A stretch of 64,000 bases of DNA from Arcicella aurantiaca (GCF_003148625.1 NZ_QGGO01000021.1:31842-95841); one strand, 5' to 3'; shown: positions 7,966 to 17,701, counted from the first letter of the stretch. The notes: generated by a model from the sequence alone, not told the origin. Translations and numbers: made by a program.

Positions 7966-8305
7966 TCATGTTTTGTTGATGAATATCAGTAAATGTTTAA
8001 ACATTATTTAAGAAAATGATATTTAAAAAAGTATAGGTATAAATACAGGTAAAACCTTCAAAATTGATTTTGAAAGCTAATAGGGCATAAATTTTATGTA
8101 TATTTTTTGAAACAAACGAATTGTGAAGAGTTCCATATATTCATTACCAATGCACAATAATATTTTTGAGCAATTTAAAAAGGTTTGGAATTATATTTTT
8201 ATAAGTAAAAATGACAAATCATCAGTTCAAAATAATTTTTGTTTCGTAATTTGCATATCATTTTTTACGTTTTTTTTTATTTTACAACCAATAATTCATC
8301 AACAA
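7966..8305. other. Leader region upstream of the first SusC gene
   Basis: This 340-bp AT-rich gap has no gene I can support. It contains a perfect 14-bp palindrome (aatgtttaaacatt, 7992-8005) that could be an operator, and an in-frame 61-codon upstream extension of the SusC frame from a GTG at 8123. I treat the extension as untranslated. No exact TAnnTTTG promoter is visible. Confidence 0.4.
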
Positions 8306-11300
8306 ATGAACAAAAAACTACTAACAAGTTTTGTTCTTTTGCTATTACTCGTATTTAGAGTATCCGCACAAGACAGAATGATTTCGGGAAAAGTAACTTC
8401 TTCCGAAGATGGCTCGGTTCTTCCAGGCGTAAGTATAGGTATAAAGGGTACTAATAAAGGTACTGTTAGTAATGCAGATGGAACTTTCAAAATTAGTATT
8501 TCTGGAACACCTACTTTAGTTTTCTCTTTAGTAGGATACAAAAAAGCAGAAATACTTTCAGGTGCAAGGTCAGAAATTAACGTTTCTTTAAATGTTGAAT
8601 CGGCTAATTTAGAAGAGGTAGTTGTAATCGGTTATGGTGTTCAGAAAAAATCAAAATTGACATCTTCTATTTCAGTTGTATCGGGTAAAGATATTGCCAG
8701 TTTAACAACGGCAAGTTTTGACCAACAATTGGCTGGTCGTGCTTCAGGTGTACAAGTAACGGTTGGGTCAGGTATTATCGGGCAAGCACCACGTATCCGT
8801 ATTCGTGGTACAAACTCAATTACTTCTGGAGGTTCTCCTCTAATTGTAATTGATGGTGTGCCTGCATTAGATGGTAACCAAGCAGGTGCAAACGTTCCTT
8901 CAAATCCATTAGCTGATATAAATCCAAATGATATCGAATCGCTTGATATTTTGAAAGATGGTGCTGCTACTGCGATTTATGGTTCAAGAGCAACTAATGG
9001 TGTAATTTTAATTACTACTAAAAAAGGGAAAAAAGGACAACCAATGAAAGTTAATTTGGACTTTCAATATGGTGTAACCAATCCAATCAATCGATTGAGT
9101 TTATTAAATGCTACTCAATTTGTTGAAATTGCAAACGAAAAAATTAGAAATGCGGGTGGTGTAGATGCCGCATTTTTAGATGACAAAGGCACAAATACTG
9201 ATTGGCAAAATGTAATTCTTCGTCAAGGAATTGCTCAGAATTATAACATGAGTTTCAGTGGTGGTGTTGAGAAAACGAATTATTATTTCTCTTTGGGATA
9301 CAATAATCAAGAAGGAGCAGTTGCTACTAATGGTCAAAAACGTTATTCTTTTGTTTCTAATCTTGACCACAACTTCAATAAATATATTTCAGTTGGAACA
9401 AAGTTACAAATCACTCGTACTGAAAATACTGGCTTAAACTCAGGAACAAATGCGTTGTCAGGTAATTTAACAGGTGCGGCACGTTTATTTCCTAACGTAC
9501 CTATTTATGATGCTACAAACGCAACGGGATATAATATTTCTCCAGACGGTGCTGTGTTAGGTCAAGGTGCAAACAAGCGTGGAATTGACAATAACTATAC
9601 AAATATTCAATTTGTGTTAGATAACAACAAATTCTCAAACCAAATCGGACGTGCTTTGTCAACTACTTATTTGCAAATTACACCATTTGAAGGTTTGACG
9701 TTGAAATCTATGATTGGTCTTGACTATACAGACCTTCGTGCATTCTCATCACTTGACCCTCGTCATGGTGATGGTCGTGGTTCAAACGGTGTTGTGAATC
9801 AAACTTCACGTAATGTAACTCGTTGGAACTGGCAAAATACATTGAACTATTTGAAAGATTTCGGTAAGCATTCATTCAACTTGACGGCTGGTACAGAATA
9901 TCAAAAACAAACAGTTTCTTCTTTCACAGCAGGTTCTTCAAACTTCTCGGATAGATTCTTCGAACAACAAAATATTATTTCTGGAAGTTTCTCAGTACCA
10001 TCAGTTGATGGTTCGGGTTTTTCAACAGGTTTTGATTCATACTTTGGACGTATTCAATATGACTATGACAATAAGTATTTCTTAACAGTATCTGGACGTA
10101 ACGATGGTTTATCGGCTTTACCAGCGGCAAGTCGTAGAGGTAATTTCTTTGGAGGTTCATTAGCGTATAAAGTTTCTAACGAAGATTTTTATAAAAACTC
10201 TAACTTAGCAAAAACAATTAATGACATCAAAATTAGAGGAAGTTATGCTCAAGTAGGTAACGTAGATATTGGTTCATTCCCTTATTTAGGATTGTTTGGT
10301 GCGGCACAATATGCTACACAAAATGGTGTAGGATTTACGCAAGCAGGTAATTCAGGTTTGAAATGGGAGGCAAGTACACAGTCTAACTACGGAATTGACT
10401 TAGGTTTCTTTGATAGCAGAGTTACTTTATCAGCTGAATATTATAACAATGACGTTTCTGACTTAATTTTGGCTGCTCCAACAGCTCCATCTTTAGGTGT
10501 ACCTAATAACTCAATTTCTAAAAACGTTGGTTCATTATACAACCGTGGTTTTGAAATCAATTTAGGTATTGAAGCTATCAAAAAAGGAAGTTTCTCTTGG
10601 GATGTTAACATGAACTTCTCTACAAATACCAATAAAGTTACAGCATTGAATAAAGGTACAGACGGTAAAGACCAACCAATTTTACCTTCTGTTTATCACA
10701 TCATTAGAGTTGGAGAATCAGTGGCTTCATTGTACGGATACGAAAGTGCAGGCGTAAACTCTGCAAACGGTTTCCCAATGTTTGTAAAAGGCGATGGACG
10801 TATTGTTCAAAGAAATGTAGCGAATGGAGCGTATTCATTCTATGACCCTGCTAATCCTGCTGTAACAACCAACACAACAGGAGCTTCACTTTCTTCTAAT
10901 GATGTTGCTGATGGTGGTGATAGAAAAGTATTAGGAAATACAAACCCTACTTATTTCGGAGGATTAACTAATTCATTCAAATATAAAGGCTTTGACTTAG
11001 AAATTTTCACTCGTTTCTCTGGTGGAAATTATATCATGAACGTTACTCGTCAAGAAACACTTTTGAACCAAGACTTCAATAACAACGGAACTGAAATTTT
11101 GAATCGTTGGACAAAAGAAGGACAAGTTACAGACGTTCCTAAAGTGTATTTGAACGGTGGTACGCAAATTAACCAAACTGGAAACGCAACCAGCCGTTTT
11201 GTTGAAAGTGGTGATTTTATCAGAATTCAAAATATTGTAGTGGGATATAACATTCCAAAAGACATTTTGAGAAAAGCTAACATCGGTGTAACAAATGTTC

Positions 11301-11461
11301 GTTTGTACGGACAATTACAAAATGCGTTCACTTTCACGAAATATAAAGGTTTAGACCCTGAATTGAATGCAAATGGTAACGTAAACCAAACTTTTGGACT
11401 TGATTTCAATACAAACCCTCAGTTCAGAGTTGTTACTTTTGGTGTAAACGTAGGATTCTAA
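8306..11461 (+). CDS. SusC/RagA-family TonB-linked outer-membrane transporter (first pair)
   Basis: Starting at the ATG at 8306 gives 1,051 residues. There is a signal peptide (about 1-22, ending RVSAQ) and a carboxypeptidase-regulatory-like beta domain (about 25-105, with SGKVTSSEDGSVLPGVSI). A TonB-box-like EEVVVIGYGVQKK stretch, a plug domain with RIRGTNSI and LDILKDGAATAIYGSRATNG, and a long 22-strand barrel ending in an aromatic-rich strand with terminal Phe follow. SusC proteins import glycans, peptides or other oligomers through the outer membrane using TonB energy, with a SusD lid lipoprotein. The partner SusD starts 27 bp downstream. The substrate is not readable, although the M20 peptidase-family gene that follows hints at a peptide or amidated substrate. 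Confidence 0.95.
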   Translation: MNKKLLTSFVLLLLLVFRVSAQDRMISGKVTSSEDGSVLPGVSIGIKGTNKGTVSNADGTFKISISGTPTLVFSLVGYKKAEILSGARSEINVSLNVESANLEEVVVIGYGVQKKSKLTSSISVVSGKDIASLTTASFDQQLAGRASGVQVTVGSGIIGQAPRIRIRGTNSITSGGSPLIVIDGVPALDGNQAGANVPSNPLADINPNDIESLDILKDGAATAIYGSRATNGVILITTKKGKKGQPMKVNLDFQYGVTNPINRLSLLNATQFVEIANEKIRNAGGVDAAFLDDKGTNTDWQNVILRQGIAQNYNMSFSGGVEKTNYYFSLGYNNQEGAVATNGQKRYSFVSNLDHNFNKYISVGTKLQITRTENTGLNSGTNALSGNLTGAARLFPNVPIYDATNATGYNISPDGAVLGQGANKRGIDNNYTNIQFVLDNNKFSNQIGRALSTTYLQITPFEGLTLKSMIGLDYTDLRAFSSLDPRHGDGRGSNGVVNQTSRNVTRWNWQNTLNYLKDFGKHSFNLTAGTEYQKQTVSSFTAGSSNFSDRFFEQQNIISGSFSVPSVDGSGFSTGFDSYFGRIQYDYDNKYFLTVSGRNDGLSALPAASRRGNFFGGSLAYKVSNEDFYKNSNLAKTINDIKIRGSYAQVGNVDIGSFPYLGLFGAAQYATQNGVGFTQAGNSGLKWEASTQSNYGIDLGFFDSRVTLSAEYYNNDVSDLILAAPTAPSLGVPNNSISKNVGSLYNRGFEINLGIEAIKKGSFSWDVNMNFSTNTNKVTALNKGTDGKDQPILPSVYHIIRVGESVASLYGYESAGVNSANGFPMFVKGDGRIVQRNVANGAYSFYDPANPAVTTNTTGASLSSNDVADGGDRKVLGNTNPTYFGGLTNSFKYKGFDLEIFTRFSGGNYIMNVTRQETLLNQDFNNNGTEILNRWTKEGQVTDVPKVYLNGGTQINQTGNATSRFVESGDFIRIQNIVVGYNIPKDILRKANIGVTNVRLYGQLQNAFTFTKYKGLDPELNANGNVNQTFGLDFNTNPQFRVVTFGVNVGF

Positions 11462-11488
11462 TATCAACAAACATTTAAGAGAAATAAA

Positions 11489-13096
11489 ATGAAATTAATA
11501 TCATATAAAAATATTGTTGCACTCGGCACAACGCTGATGTTAGCAACGGCTTGTTCGGTCACAGACCTTCAGCCAATTGATGCACTTTCTGAATCAACCG
11601 CTTTCCAAACTCCTGAAAGAATTGAACTTGCTGTTGCAGGTGTTTATGACGGAGCTCAATCTGGATTTTATGCAGGAGGTGCTGTTCGTGGGTATCCTTT
11701 CGGAGCTGCTCACCTTGAACAAGGAGATTGCCGTGGAGAAGATATGGTAAGTGTTGCGGCTTTCTATGCTATTACTTATAATTCAACTTACGATGCAAAT
11801 AGCCCAAACAATGGTTATTTTTGGCAAACAATTTATGCCATGATAAACCGTGCAAACGTTGTGATTGATGGTATTCGTAAAGCTCCTGTTGGAGGAAGTT
11901 TAACAGAAGCCGTAAAGAATTCTTATGAAGGAGAATTACGTTTATTGAGAGCAATGGGGCATTTTTACCTATTGGCTAACTTCGCACGTCCTTATGGAGA
12001 TAACCCTACTGCAGCAGCAGGTGGCGTACCATATCGTGAACAACCTGTTGGAACAAGCACAGGAGCATCCGTTGATGAAGCTTCAAAACAAGGACGTAAC
12101 ACAGTAGCTGAATGTTATGAAAAAATGTTAGCAGATTTAGATTTTGCTGAGACAAATTTACCTGCAACTCGTGCTAAAAATGGACTTACACGTGCTACTA
12201 AAGCCGCTGCAATTGCTTTAAAAACCAGAATTAGATTACACCAAAATAACTTTGCTCAAGTAATTGCCGAAGCAAATAAATTGGTACCAACTACTGGAAA
12301 TTTAGTGTCACCAATTGGTAGCTACCAATTAACTGCAACGCCAATGGGACCATTTGCAGCAGGAAACAAGAGCAATGTTGAGTCAATTTTATCAATCGAA
12401 AACAATGACGTTGATAATAGTAGTGTAAATGGAGCTGCTCCTTCAATGTACACGGCTTCTATCACAGGTGGACGTGGAATTGTTGGAATTAGCCCAATTA
12501 TCTGGAATCAGCCTTTTTTCCCTGCTGATGATTATCGTAAATCTTCAGCGATGGTTCAACAAGACGGTGCAACTTCTGCAGGACGTGGAGCAATGTTCAC
12601 TAAGAAATATGCAGATGCAACCGCTCGTACTGATAACGCTCCAATTATTCGTTATGCGGAAGTATTATTAAATGCTGCTGAAGCTATTGCTCGTACAAGT
12701 TCAGGTGTTGATGCAAGAGCATTATCGTTATTGAATGCTGTTCGTAACCGTGCAGTACCAGCAGGAACGGGACGTTACACAGAAGCAAGTTTCAAAACAA
12801 ATCAAGAGTTAGTTCAAGCTATTTTGAACGAACGTAGAATTGAATTCTTAGGAGAAGGCTTACGTTGGTTAGATATTCACCGTTTGGCTACTGATGCTGT
12901 TTTCACAACGGGAGGAATTCCTGCTAAAGCAAGTAATACAAACGTATTTACAGCACTTTATACAAATAACCCTTCAACTACTTTTGTAAGAGTTGCGGCT
13001 ATTCCATATAGCAGTTTCAAATTCATTTGGCCTTTACCAATTGAAGAAATCAATAACAACCCAACGTTGAAAACACAACAAAATCCAGGTTGGTAA
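11489..13096 (+). CDS. SusD/RagB-family nutrient-binding lipoprotein (first pair)
   Basis: The 535-residue protein begins with a lipoprotein signal peptide whose lipobox is LATAC (Cys at about residue 22), followed by a short linker. The N-terminal SusD-like domain has VAGVYDGAQS and SYEGELRLLRAMGHFYL, and the C-terminal RagB/SusD domain has RYAEVLLNAAEAIAR and ILNERRIEFLGEGLRWLDIHR. Such proteins sit on the cell surface and cap the SusC barrel. It follows SusC by 27 bp and is the last gene before a terminator at 13119-13156, so the pair forms a two-gene operon. Confidence 0.95.
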   Translation: MKLISYKNIVALGTTLMLATACSVTDLQPIDALSESTAFQTPERIELAVAGVYDGAQSGFYAGGAVRGYPFGAAHLEQGDCRGEDMVSVAAFYAITYNSTYDANSPNNGYFWQTIYAMINRANVVIDGIRKAPVGGSLTEAVKNSYEGELRLLRAMGHFYLLANFARPYGDNPTAAAGGVPYREQPVGTSTGASVDEASKQGRNTVAECYEKMLADLDFAETNLPATRAKNGLTRATKAAAIALKTRIRLHQNNFAQVIAEANKLVPTTGNLVSPIGSYQLTATPMGPFAAGNKSNVESILSIENNDVDNSSVNGAAPSMYTASITGGRGIVGISPIIWNQPFFPADDYRKSSAMVQQDGATSAGRGAMFTKKYADATARTDNAPIIRYAEVLLNAAEAIARTSSGVDARALSLLNAVRNRAVPAGTGRYTEASFKTNQELVQAILNERRIEFLGEGLRWLDIHRLATDAVFTTGGIPAKASNTNVFTALYTNNPSTTFVRVAAIPYSSFKFIWPLPIEEINNNPTLKTQQNPGW

Positions 13097-13118
13097 TTTG
13101 ATTAAAAATCATAATATT

Positions 13119-13156
13119 AAAGTCCTACTTCTTATTTGAGAGGTAGGACTTTTTTA
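13119..13156 (+). terminator. Rho-independent terminator after the first SusD
   Basis: A 10-bp perfect stem (13119-13128 with 13143-13152) is followed by a run of T, 22 bp after the stop. Confidence 0.85.
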
Positions 13157-13257
13157 TTGGGAAGAATTCGGTTTTGGGGCATTATTTTCTTGCCAAATAG
13201 CAAATTATAGAGTAGATTTAGGTAAAAATAAAATCATCTTATAACTAAAAATAGCTT

Positions 13258-14559
13258 ATGAAGAAAGTATCTATTATTACAACATTATTATTGGCTTCGT
13301 TTCTATCAAGTAATGCTCAAAATGCCACCGCTCTAAAAGCTAAAATTGCCCAAAAAGCTGAAACCCTTGAAAGTAAAGTAGTAGCTTGGCGTAGAGATTT
13401 TCACTTGAATCCAGAATTAGGTAACCGTGAATTTAAAACGGCTGAAAAAGTAGCTAATCACTTAAAATCTCTTGGAATAGAAGTTAAAACAGGCGTTGGC
13501 AAAACAGGCGTTGTTGGTATTTTGAAAGGAGGGAAGCCGGGACCAGTCGTGGCTCTTCGTGCTGATATGGACGGTTTGCCTGTGAAAGAGAGAGTGGATA
13601 TACCTTTTGCTTCAAAAGCGGTTGGTGAATATAATGGTCAACCTGTAAACATTATGCACGCTTGCGGACATGATACCCACGTGGCTATTTTAATGGGTAC
13701 AGCCGAGATTTTAGCCTCTATGAAGAGCGATTTGAAAGGAACTGTTAAATTTATTTTCCAACCTGCTGAAGAAGGAGCTCCCGAAGGAGAAGAAGGTGGT
13801 GCTCCCTTAATGATAAAAGAAGGAGTTTTGGAGAATCCTAAAGTTGATGTGATTTTCGGATTGCATATCAATGCCCAAACTGAAGTAGGTAAAATCAGAT
13901 ACCGTCCAGGTGGAACAATGGCAAGTTCTGACTGGTTTAAAATCAAAATTAAAGGAAAACAAACACACGGAGCAAGTCCTTGGCAAGGTATTGACCCCAT
14001 CGTGACGGCTTCGCAAGTGGTAATGGGTTTACAAACAATTGTGAGTAGAAATTCACCATTAAACGAATCAGCAGCAGTAGTTACAGTCGGACAAATTAAT
14101 GGTGGTGTTCGTAGCAATATTATTCCTGAAGAAGTAAATATGAACGGTACAATCCGTACTCTTGACCCTGCCGTGCAAGATATGATTCATGCAAGAATGG
14201 CACAAGTAGCGACTAATATTGCCCAAAGTGCAGGAGCAACTGCGGAAGTGAAAATTACAAAAATGTGTCCGATTACTTTTAACGATGTTGCCTTAACAGA
14301 GAAAATGGTACCAACGTTAGAAAGTGTTGCAGGAAAAGCAAATGTGTCAATAACCGCTGCCGCAACAGGTGCAGAAGATTTTGCTTTTTATCAAGAGAAA
14401 GTGCCGGGTGTATTTTTCTTCTTGGGTGGAGCTCCAAAAGGTAAACCCGAAGGACAAACGGCACCGCACCACACACCTGATTTTTATATTGACGAAGGTG
14501 GTTTTGTTTTGGGAATGAAGTCAATGGCGAGTTTGGTAGTTGACTATATGGAGAAGTAA
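13258..14559 (+). CDS. Secreted M20-family amidohydrolase (hippurate/N-acyl-amino-acid hydrolase type)
   Basis: The 433-residue protein has a signal peptide (about 1-21, ending SSNAQ) and then the M20D fold. Metal-site residues are visible in MHACGHDTHVA (residues 133-143) and QPAEEGAPEGEEGG (Glu pair near 171-172), and the C-terminal His in PHHTPDFYID. The dimerization domain lies between (about 220-330). Family members hydrolyse N-acyl or N-aminoacyl amide bonds with two metal ions. Export to the periplasm and its place after a SusC/SusD operon suggest that it trims an imported peptide or acylated amino acid, which is inference. It is flanked by terminators on both sides, so it is probably its own transcription unit. 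Confidence 0.9.
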   Translation: MKKVSIITTLLLASFLSSNAQNATALKAKIAQKAETLESKVVAWRRDFHLNPELGNREFKTAEKVANHLKSLGIEVKTGVGKTGVVGILKGGKPGPVVALRADMDGLPVKERVDIPFASKAVGEYNGQPVNIMHACGHDTHVAILMGTAEILASMKSDLKGTVKFIFQPAEEGAPEGEEGGAPLMIKEGVLENPKVDVIFGLHINAQTEVGKIRYRPGGTMASSDWFKIKIKGKQTHGASPWQGIDPIVTASQVVMGLQTIVSRNSPLNESAAVVTVGQINGGVRSNIIPEEVNMNGTIRTLDPAVQDMIHARMAQVATNIAQSAGATAEVKITKMCPITFNDVALTEKMVPTLESVAGKANVSITAAATGAEDFAFYQEKVPGVFFFLGGAPKGKPEGQTAPHHTPDFYIDEGGFVLGMKSMASLVVDYMEK

Positions 14560-14581
14560 ATTGTAGAAAACGATTTTAGGT

Positions 14582-14622
14582 AAAAAGGGTAGCAATCAAA
14601 TAGAATGCTACCCTTTTTATAT
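14582..14622 (+). terminator. Rho-independent terminator after the M20 hydrolase
   Basis: A 13-bp perfect stem (14582-14594 with 14607-14619) starts in A's and ends in T's, 22 bp after the stop. Confidence 0.88.
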
Positions 14623-14741
14623 TTTTTACTAATAATGTGCGTCAACCATTCTTTCAAATAAAGTGTTAGTGTTCAAAAATAATGTCCAATATTTTAAACC
14701 CGACACTAATTTCTTAATAACTAAATCTTACCCCTTTTTAA

Positions 14742-15176
14742 TTAGCGTCTTCTACGCTTACGAGCAGTTGTAGGAGCGTTAGCAATTCTTATTTGTTTAA
14801 TTCTTTCTTCTAAATCTACAATTACACGAGCAGACATTTCTCTGTTTGCATCATTTGCTTCGTTTAAAGACTTATAAGCGGCTTGTAGTTTTTCGTAATC
14901 AGAACCTAATTCACCGTATTTTTTACTCAAAGACTCAAAGTTATCTTTCCCCTCTTCCTGACATTTTACATAGTCTTCATTTTTTCTTTTGAATTGACTT
15001 TCCATGCTAAAACGATAGCTACTCAATTCTGCATTTTCTTGGCGTTCTTTCTGTACTTGTGCTTCTAATCTACGAGCTTGGTCTTGTAAATCAGTAATTT
15101 GTTTAGTATCAGTACAACTGCTCATGCTCAGACTCGTAAGTAAAGCTACTGACAAAAGTGTGGAAATCTTTTTCAT
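14742..15176 (-). CDS. Coiled-coil lipoprotein of unknown function
   Basis: The 144-residue product has a lipoprotein signal (lipobox SMSSC, Cys about residue 21) and then an uninterrupted charged helix, from KQITDLQDQARRLEAQVQKE to EERIKQIRIA, with heptad hydrophobics typical of a coiled coil. It ends in a strongly basic tail (ARKRRRR). It has no enzyme motif. A membrane-anchored periplasmic coiled coil with a basic tail could bind peptidoglycan or another envelope polymer, but this is a guess. It is a single gene on the minus strand, with its 3' end facing the M20 terminator. I do not recognise a family. Confidence 0.75.
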   Translation of the reverse strand: MKKISTLLSVALLTSLSMSSCTDTKQITDLQDQARRLEAQVQKERQENAELSSYRFSMESQFKRKNEDYVKCQEEGKDNFESLSKKYGELGSDYEKLQAAYKSLNEANDANREMSARVIVDLEERIKQIRIANAPTTARKRRRR

Positions 15177-15452
15177 GAAAATATATTTTAATTTATGGGG
15201 TTGTCTTATTTTTCTCCTAATTTATTAACTTTTTTAATAGAAATCAAAATAACTCTCCTTTTTCCTTGCGTATAGACTTAACAAATGCTAATTCGGTATA
15301 GATTTTATCCATAATTATTATTCTGATAGAATTTTTTAACATTTTTTTAGGGTTTGTATTTTAATAATTGTCGTACTTTTAAGCAATAATTTATAAAAAC
15401 TATCGTTACTTTTTATTGAGTAAACATAAACACCCTATTGGGCTTCTAAACT

Positions 15453-16286
15453 ATGAAACGAATTGTACTTTTGGGTTTTTTCCTTACAGGAAGTTCATTA
15501 ATGAGCTTCGCTCAATCATCTGGTATTCAGAAGCCTACAACTGTAACTCCTAATATTTCTATTCAAAATTTTGAATGGTTTGAGCATTCTATCGTGGGAA
15601 AAGCGGGAGTTCAAATTCAATTTCAACCAATTAAAAAAATCAACTTTGTGCTTGATGCAGGTGCATTTCAAAGTATCGGACAAGCCGATATAATGGGGGC
15701 TGGCTGTGTAGCAGGCGTAAGTGCTGCTGATAAAGGTCAAGTGGGAGGTTCAACGGCTTTAGGACCAACTGGCGTTCCTTTATTGAGCATTCCCAAAATG
15801 AGCTATCAAGGCGGTTTTGCTAATCTTGACGCAGGAATCCCAATTAAATTAGGCGATAGTTCACGTACTACCATAGAGCCTTTTGTGGGCATTGAAGCAA
15901 AAATATGGAATCGTTCTGCAGATTATGGAACAGAAGGAAATCCAATGGTTTTTGAAGAAAAATATAAATTTTTATCTCCTGCTTTGGGTGCAAAATTAAA
16001 TTATACTACAAAGTCGAAAGTGAAAGTAAGTTTAAGAATTTCAACGAGTTATCCTGTCATTTCAAAAATGAAAACAGATGAGAAAAACTTGACTTTTCCC
16101 AATGCCGAAATTGATTTAACTAAAATGCTTTCACCTTCAGTTGAATTAGGCATGAAATTCAAAAAAGTTACCGTTAAACTTCGTTACGAAAGAATAAATA
16201 TTGGCACTTCCGACTCCCTGAAAGGTTACAATAACCCCGCCTCAAAAGCTAACGTTACAGGTCTTTCTATTGGATATGATTTTTAA
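15453..16286 (+). CDS. Secreted outer-membrane beta-barrel-like protein, unknown function
   Basis: The 277-residue protein has a signal peptide (about 1-21, ending SFAQS). The rest consists of alternating amphipathic strands of the outer-membrane barrel type, for example KINFVLDAGAFQSIG, TTIEPFVGIEAKIW, KVKVSLRISTSYPV and KVTVKLRYERINIG, ending in an aromatic residue (GYDF). I do not recognise a specific family; a small OmpA-like or PorT-like barrel is the best description. There is a long AT-rich gap upstream (276 bp). Immediately after the stop codon a 7-bp-period repeat array begins, which continues almost to the next gene. Confidence 0.7.
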   Translation: MKRIVLLGFFLTGSSLMSFAQSSGIQKPTTVTPNISIQNFEWFEHSIVGKAGVQIQFQPIKKINFVLDAGAFQSIGQADIMGAGCVAGVSAADKGQVGGSTALGPTGVPLLSIPKMSYQGGFANLDAGIPIKLGDSSRTTIEPFVGIEAKIWNRSADYGTEGNPMVFEEKYKFLSPALGAKLNYTTKSKVKVSLRISTSYPVISKMKTDEKNLTFPNAEIDLTKMLSPSVELGMKFKKVTVKLRYERINIGTSDSLKGYNNPASKANVTGLSIGYDF

Positions 16287-16288
16287 TA

Positions 16289-16445
16289 TAGAGAATAGAT
16301 TTTATTTTAGAGAATAGATTACAGATTACAGAGAATAGATTACAGATTACAGAGAATAGATTACAGATTATAGAGAATAGATTACAGGTTATAGAGAATA
16401 GATTGCAGATTATAGAGAATAGATTGCTGAGAATAGATTACAGAG
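16289..16445 (+). repeat. Degenerate heptamer/21-bp tandem array after the beta-barrel gene
   Basis: Starting 2 bp after the TAA stop, units of 7 bp (agagaat, agattac, agattac) repeat as a 21-bp higher-order unit about six times, with variants. The sequence belongs to the same TAGAGGA/TAGAGAA family as the arrays at 16467-16567 and 19115-19163. Confidence 0.85.
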
Positions 16446-16466
16446 TTAATTTTATGGAAAAAATCT

Positions 16467-16567
16467 CTATCCTCTATCCTCTATCCTCTATCCTCTATCC
16501 TCTATCCTCTATCCTCTATCCTCTATCCTCTATCCTCTATCCTCTATCCTCTATCCTCTATCCTCTA
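16467..16567 (-). repeat. Perfect heptamer array (TAGAGGA)n anchored on a stop codon
   Basis: About 14 perfect copies of CTATCCT run on the plus strand. Read on the minus strand, this is TAGAGGA repeated, and the first TAG is the stop codon of the 74-residue gene at 16565-16789. It faces the related array at 16289-16445. Confidence 0.95.
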
Positions 16568-16789
16568 ATTATCATCAATCATTCCGCCTGCTTTAATGGC
16601 TTCATAATCAGTTTTTAATCTTCCCATTTCACGAGCCAAAAACGTTTGTAATTGCGTATTAAACTCATGTTGTTCTTCTTTGCTCAACGAAGCATAATAA
16701 TCCTTTAATTCTTGGTTAATTGTGGCACGTTCTTCGGCAGAAGAGGCGTTTATTGAGCGTATATGATATTTTTTGAAGTCAAAATCCAT
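16565..16789 (-). CDS. Small acidic helical protein, unknown function
   Basis: I start at the ATG at 16789 (74 residues, MDFDFKKYHIRS); an in-frame start ten codons upstream is less convincing. The product is soluble, helical and charged, with an Ala/Ser/Glu-rich middle (INASSAEERATINQELKDYY) and KEEQHEFNTQLQTFLAREMG. No family is recognised; the amphipathic helices could pair. Its TAG stop is at the same time the first unit of a 14-copy TAGAGGA heptamer array, so a slippage change in the array would not alter the protein. It is divergent from the DUF3667 gene, with a 99-bp shared promoter region. Confidence 0.65.
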   Translation of the reverse strand: MDFDFKKYHIRSINASSAEERATINQELKDYYASLSKEEQHEFNTQLQTFLAREMGRLKTDYEAIKAGGMIDDN

Positions 16790-16888
16790 GATAAAGTTGT
16801 TTTTTGTAATAAGCTGCAATTTAAAAACATTGATTCAAATTTTCGCTTTTTGTGTTTATCTTCAACAAAAAAACTAAAATTATAATCT

Positions 16889-17701
16889 ATGTCTGAAAAA
16901 TTACAAATTCATGACCACGATCCAATTGTCTGTAAAAATTGTCATCATATATTTCATGGAAAATACTGTTCCGAATGTGGACAAAAAGCTGAAACCAATC
17001 GCTTTACAATAAAACATATTATTGAAACTACTTCTCATGCTTTTCTTAACGTTTTTTTCTTTTTTGAAAGAGGAGCTTCTTTAACTTTTAAAGAATTATT
17101 GATTAGTCCGGGACAATTTCTTCGTAATTATTTGTCGGGAAAAAGGGTAAGTCACATCACACCAATTGGTTATGTATTATTAGTCGGAACAATTTCTACG
17201 TTATTATACACCTATTTGGGAGATGAAATGATGATGAATATGCCTTTTGGCGAACAACTTGTCAATGATAAGAACAAGATAATTTCCACAAAAGATATTG
17301 TCAAATATATCACTGAGCATCAAGTTTTATCAACCTTGATTATGATACCCTTGACCTCAATGGTTACTCAAAGAGTTTATAAAAAAATAGGCTATAATTA
17401 TGCTGAACATTTGGTGGTAAATGCCTTTTTATTATCGCAACAAAGCATGATTAATTCATTTTTTATGCCTCTACTGCTAATTTCTGACTCGAAGTTAATA
17501 TCACTTGCTATGACCTTTGTTTCTTACACTTATTTGACATGGAGTTATCATCAACTTTTTCAAATTACGCCTTTGGGAAAAAGTATTTTTAAAAGTATAA
17601 TGGCAGTTCTTTTAGGATACTTATTGCTTATTTTATTTTCTTCTTTGGTCGGAGGCGTTGTTGTGGGAGTTCTACATGCGGCAGGAAAACTCAAGCATTA
17701 G
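16889..17701 (+). CDS. DUF3667 zinc-ribbon membrane protein
   Basis: The 270-residue protein opens with a zinc ribbon (CKNCHHIFHGKYCSECGQK, four Cys in two CxxC pairs, about residues 15-33). A helical segment with TIKHIIETTSHAFLNV and SPGQFLRNYLSGKR follows, then about five membrane helices in the last 170 residues. This combination defines DUF3667 in Bacteroidota. The role is unknown; the zinc ribbon is predicted to be cytoplasmic. It is a single gene, preceded by a divergent small gene and followed by rimO with its own candidate promoter. Confidence 0.87.
   Translation: MSEKLQIHDHDPIVCKNCHHIFHGKYCSECGQKAETNRFTIKHIIETTSHAFLNVFFFFERGASLTFKELLISPGQFLRNYLSGKRVSHITPIGYVLLVGTISTLLYTYLGDEMMMNMPFGEQLVNDKNKIISTKDIVKYITEHQVLSTLIMIPLTSMVTQRVYKKIGYNYAEHLVVNAFLLSQQSMINSFFMPLLLISDSKLISLAMTFVSYTYLTWSYHQLFQITPLGKSIFKSIMAVLLGYLLLILFSSLVGGVVVGVLHAAGKLKH

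Noticed and set aside
13638..14117. 159-residue minus-strand open frame inside the M20 gene
   Set aside because: It is the antisense shadow of a clearly conserved enzyme, with Pro/Cys/Ser-rich composition and no motif.
16403..16618. 71-residue plus-strand frame encoded mostly by the CTATCCT array (repeating ILYPLSS)
   Set aside because: The protein is only the translation of the heptamer repeat and overlaps the real minus-strand gene; no signs of selection.
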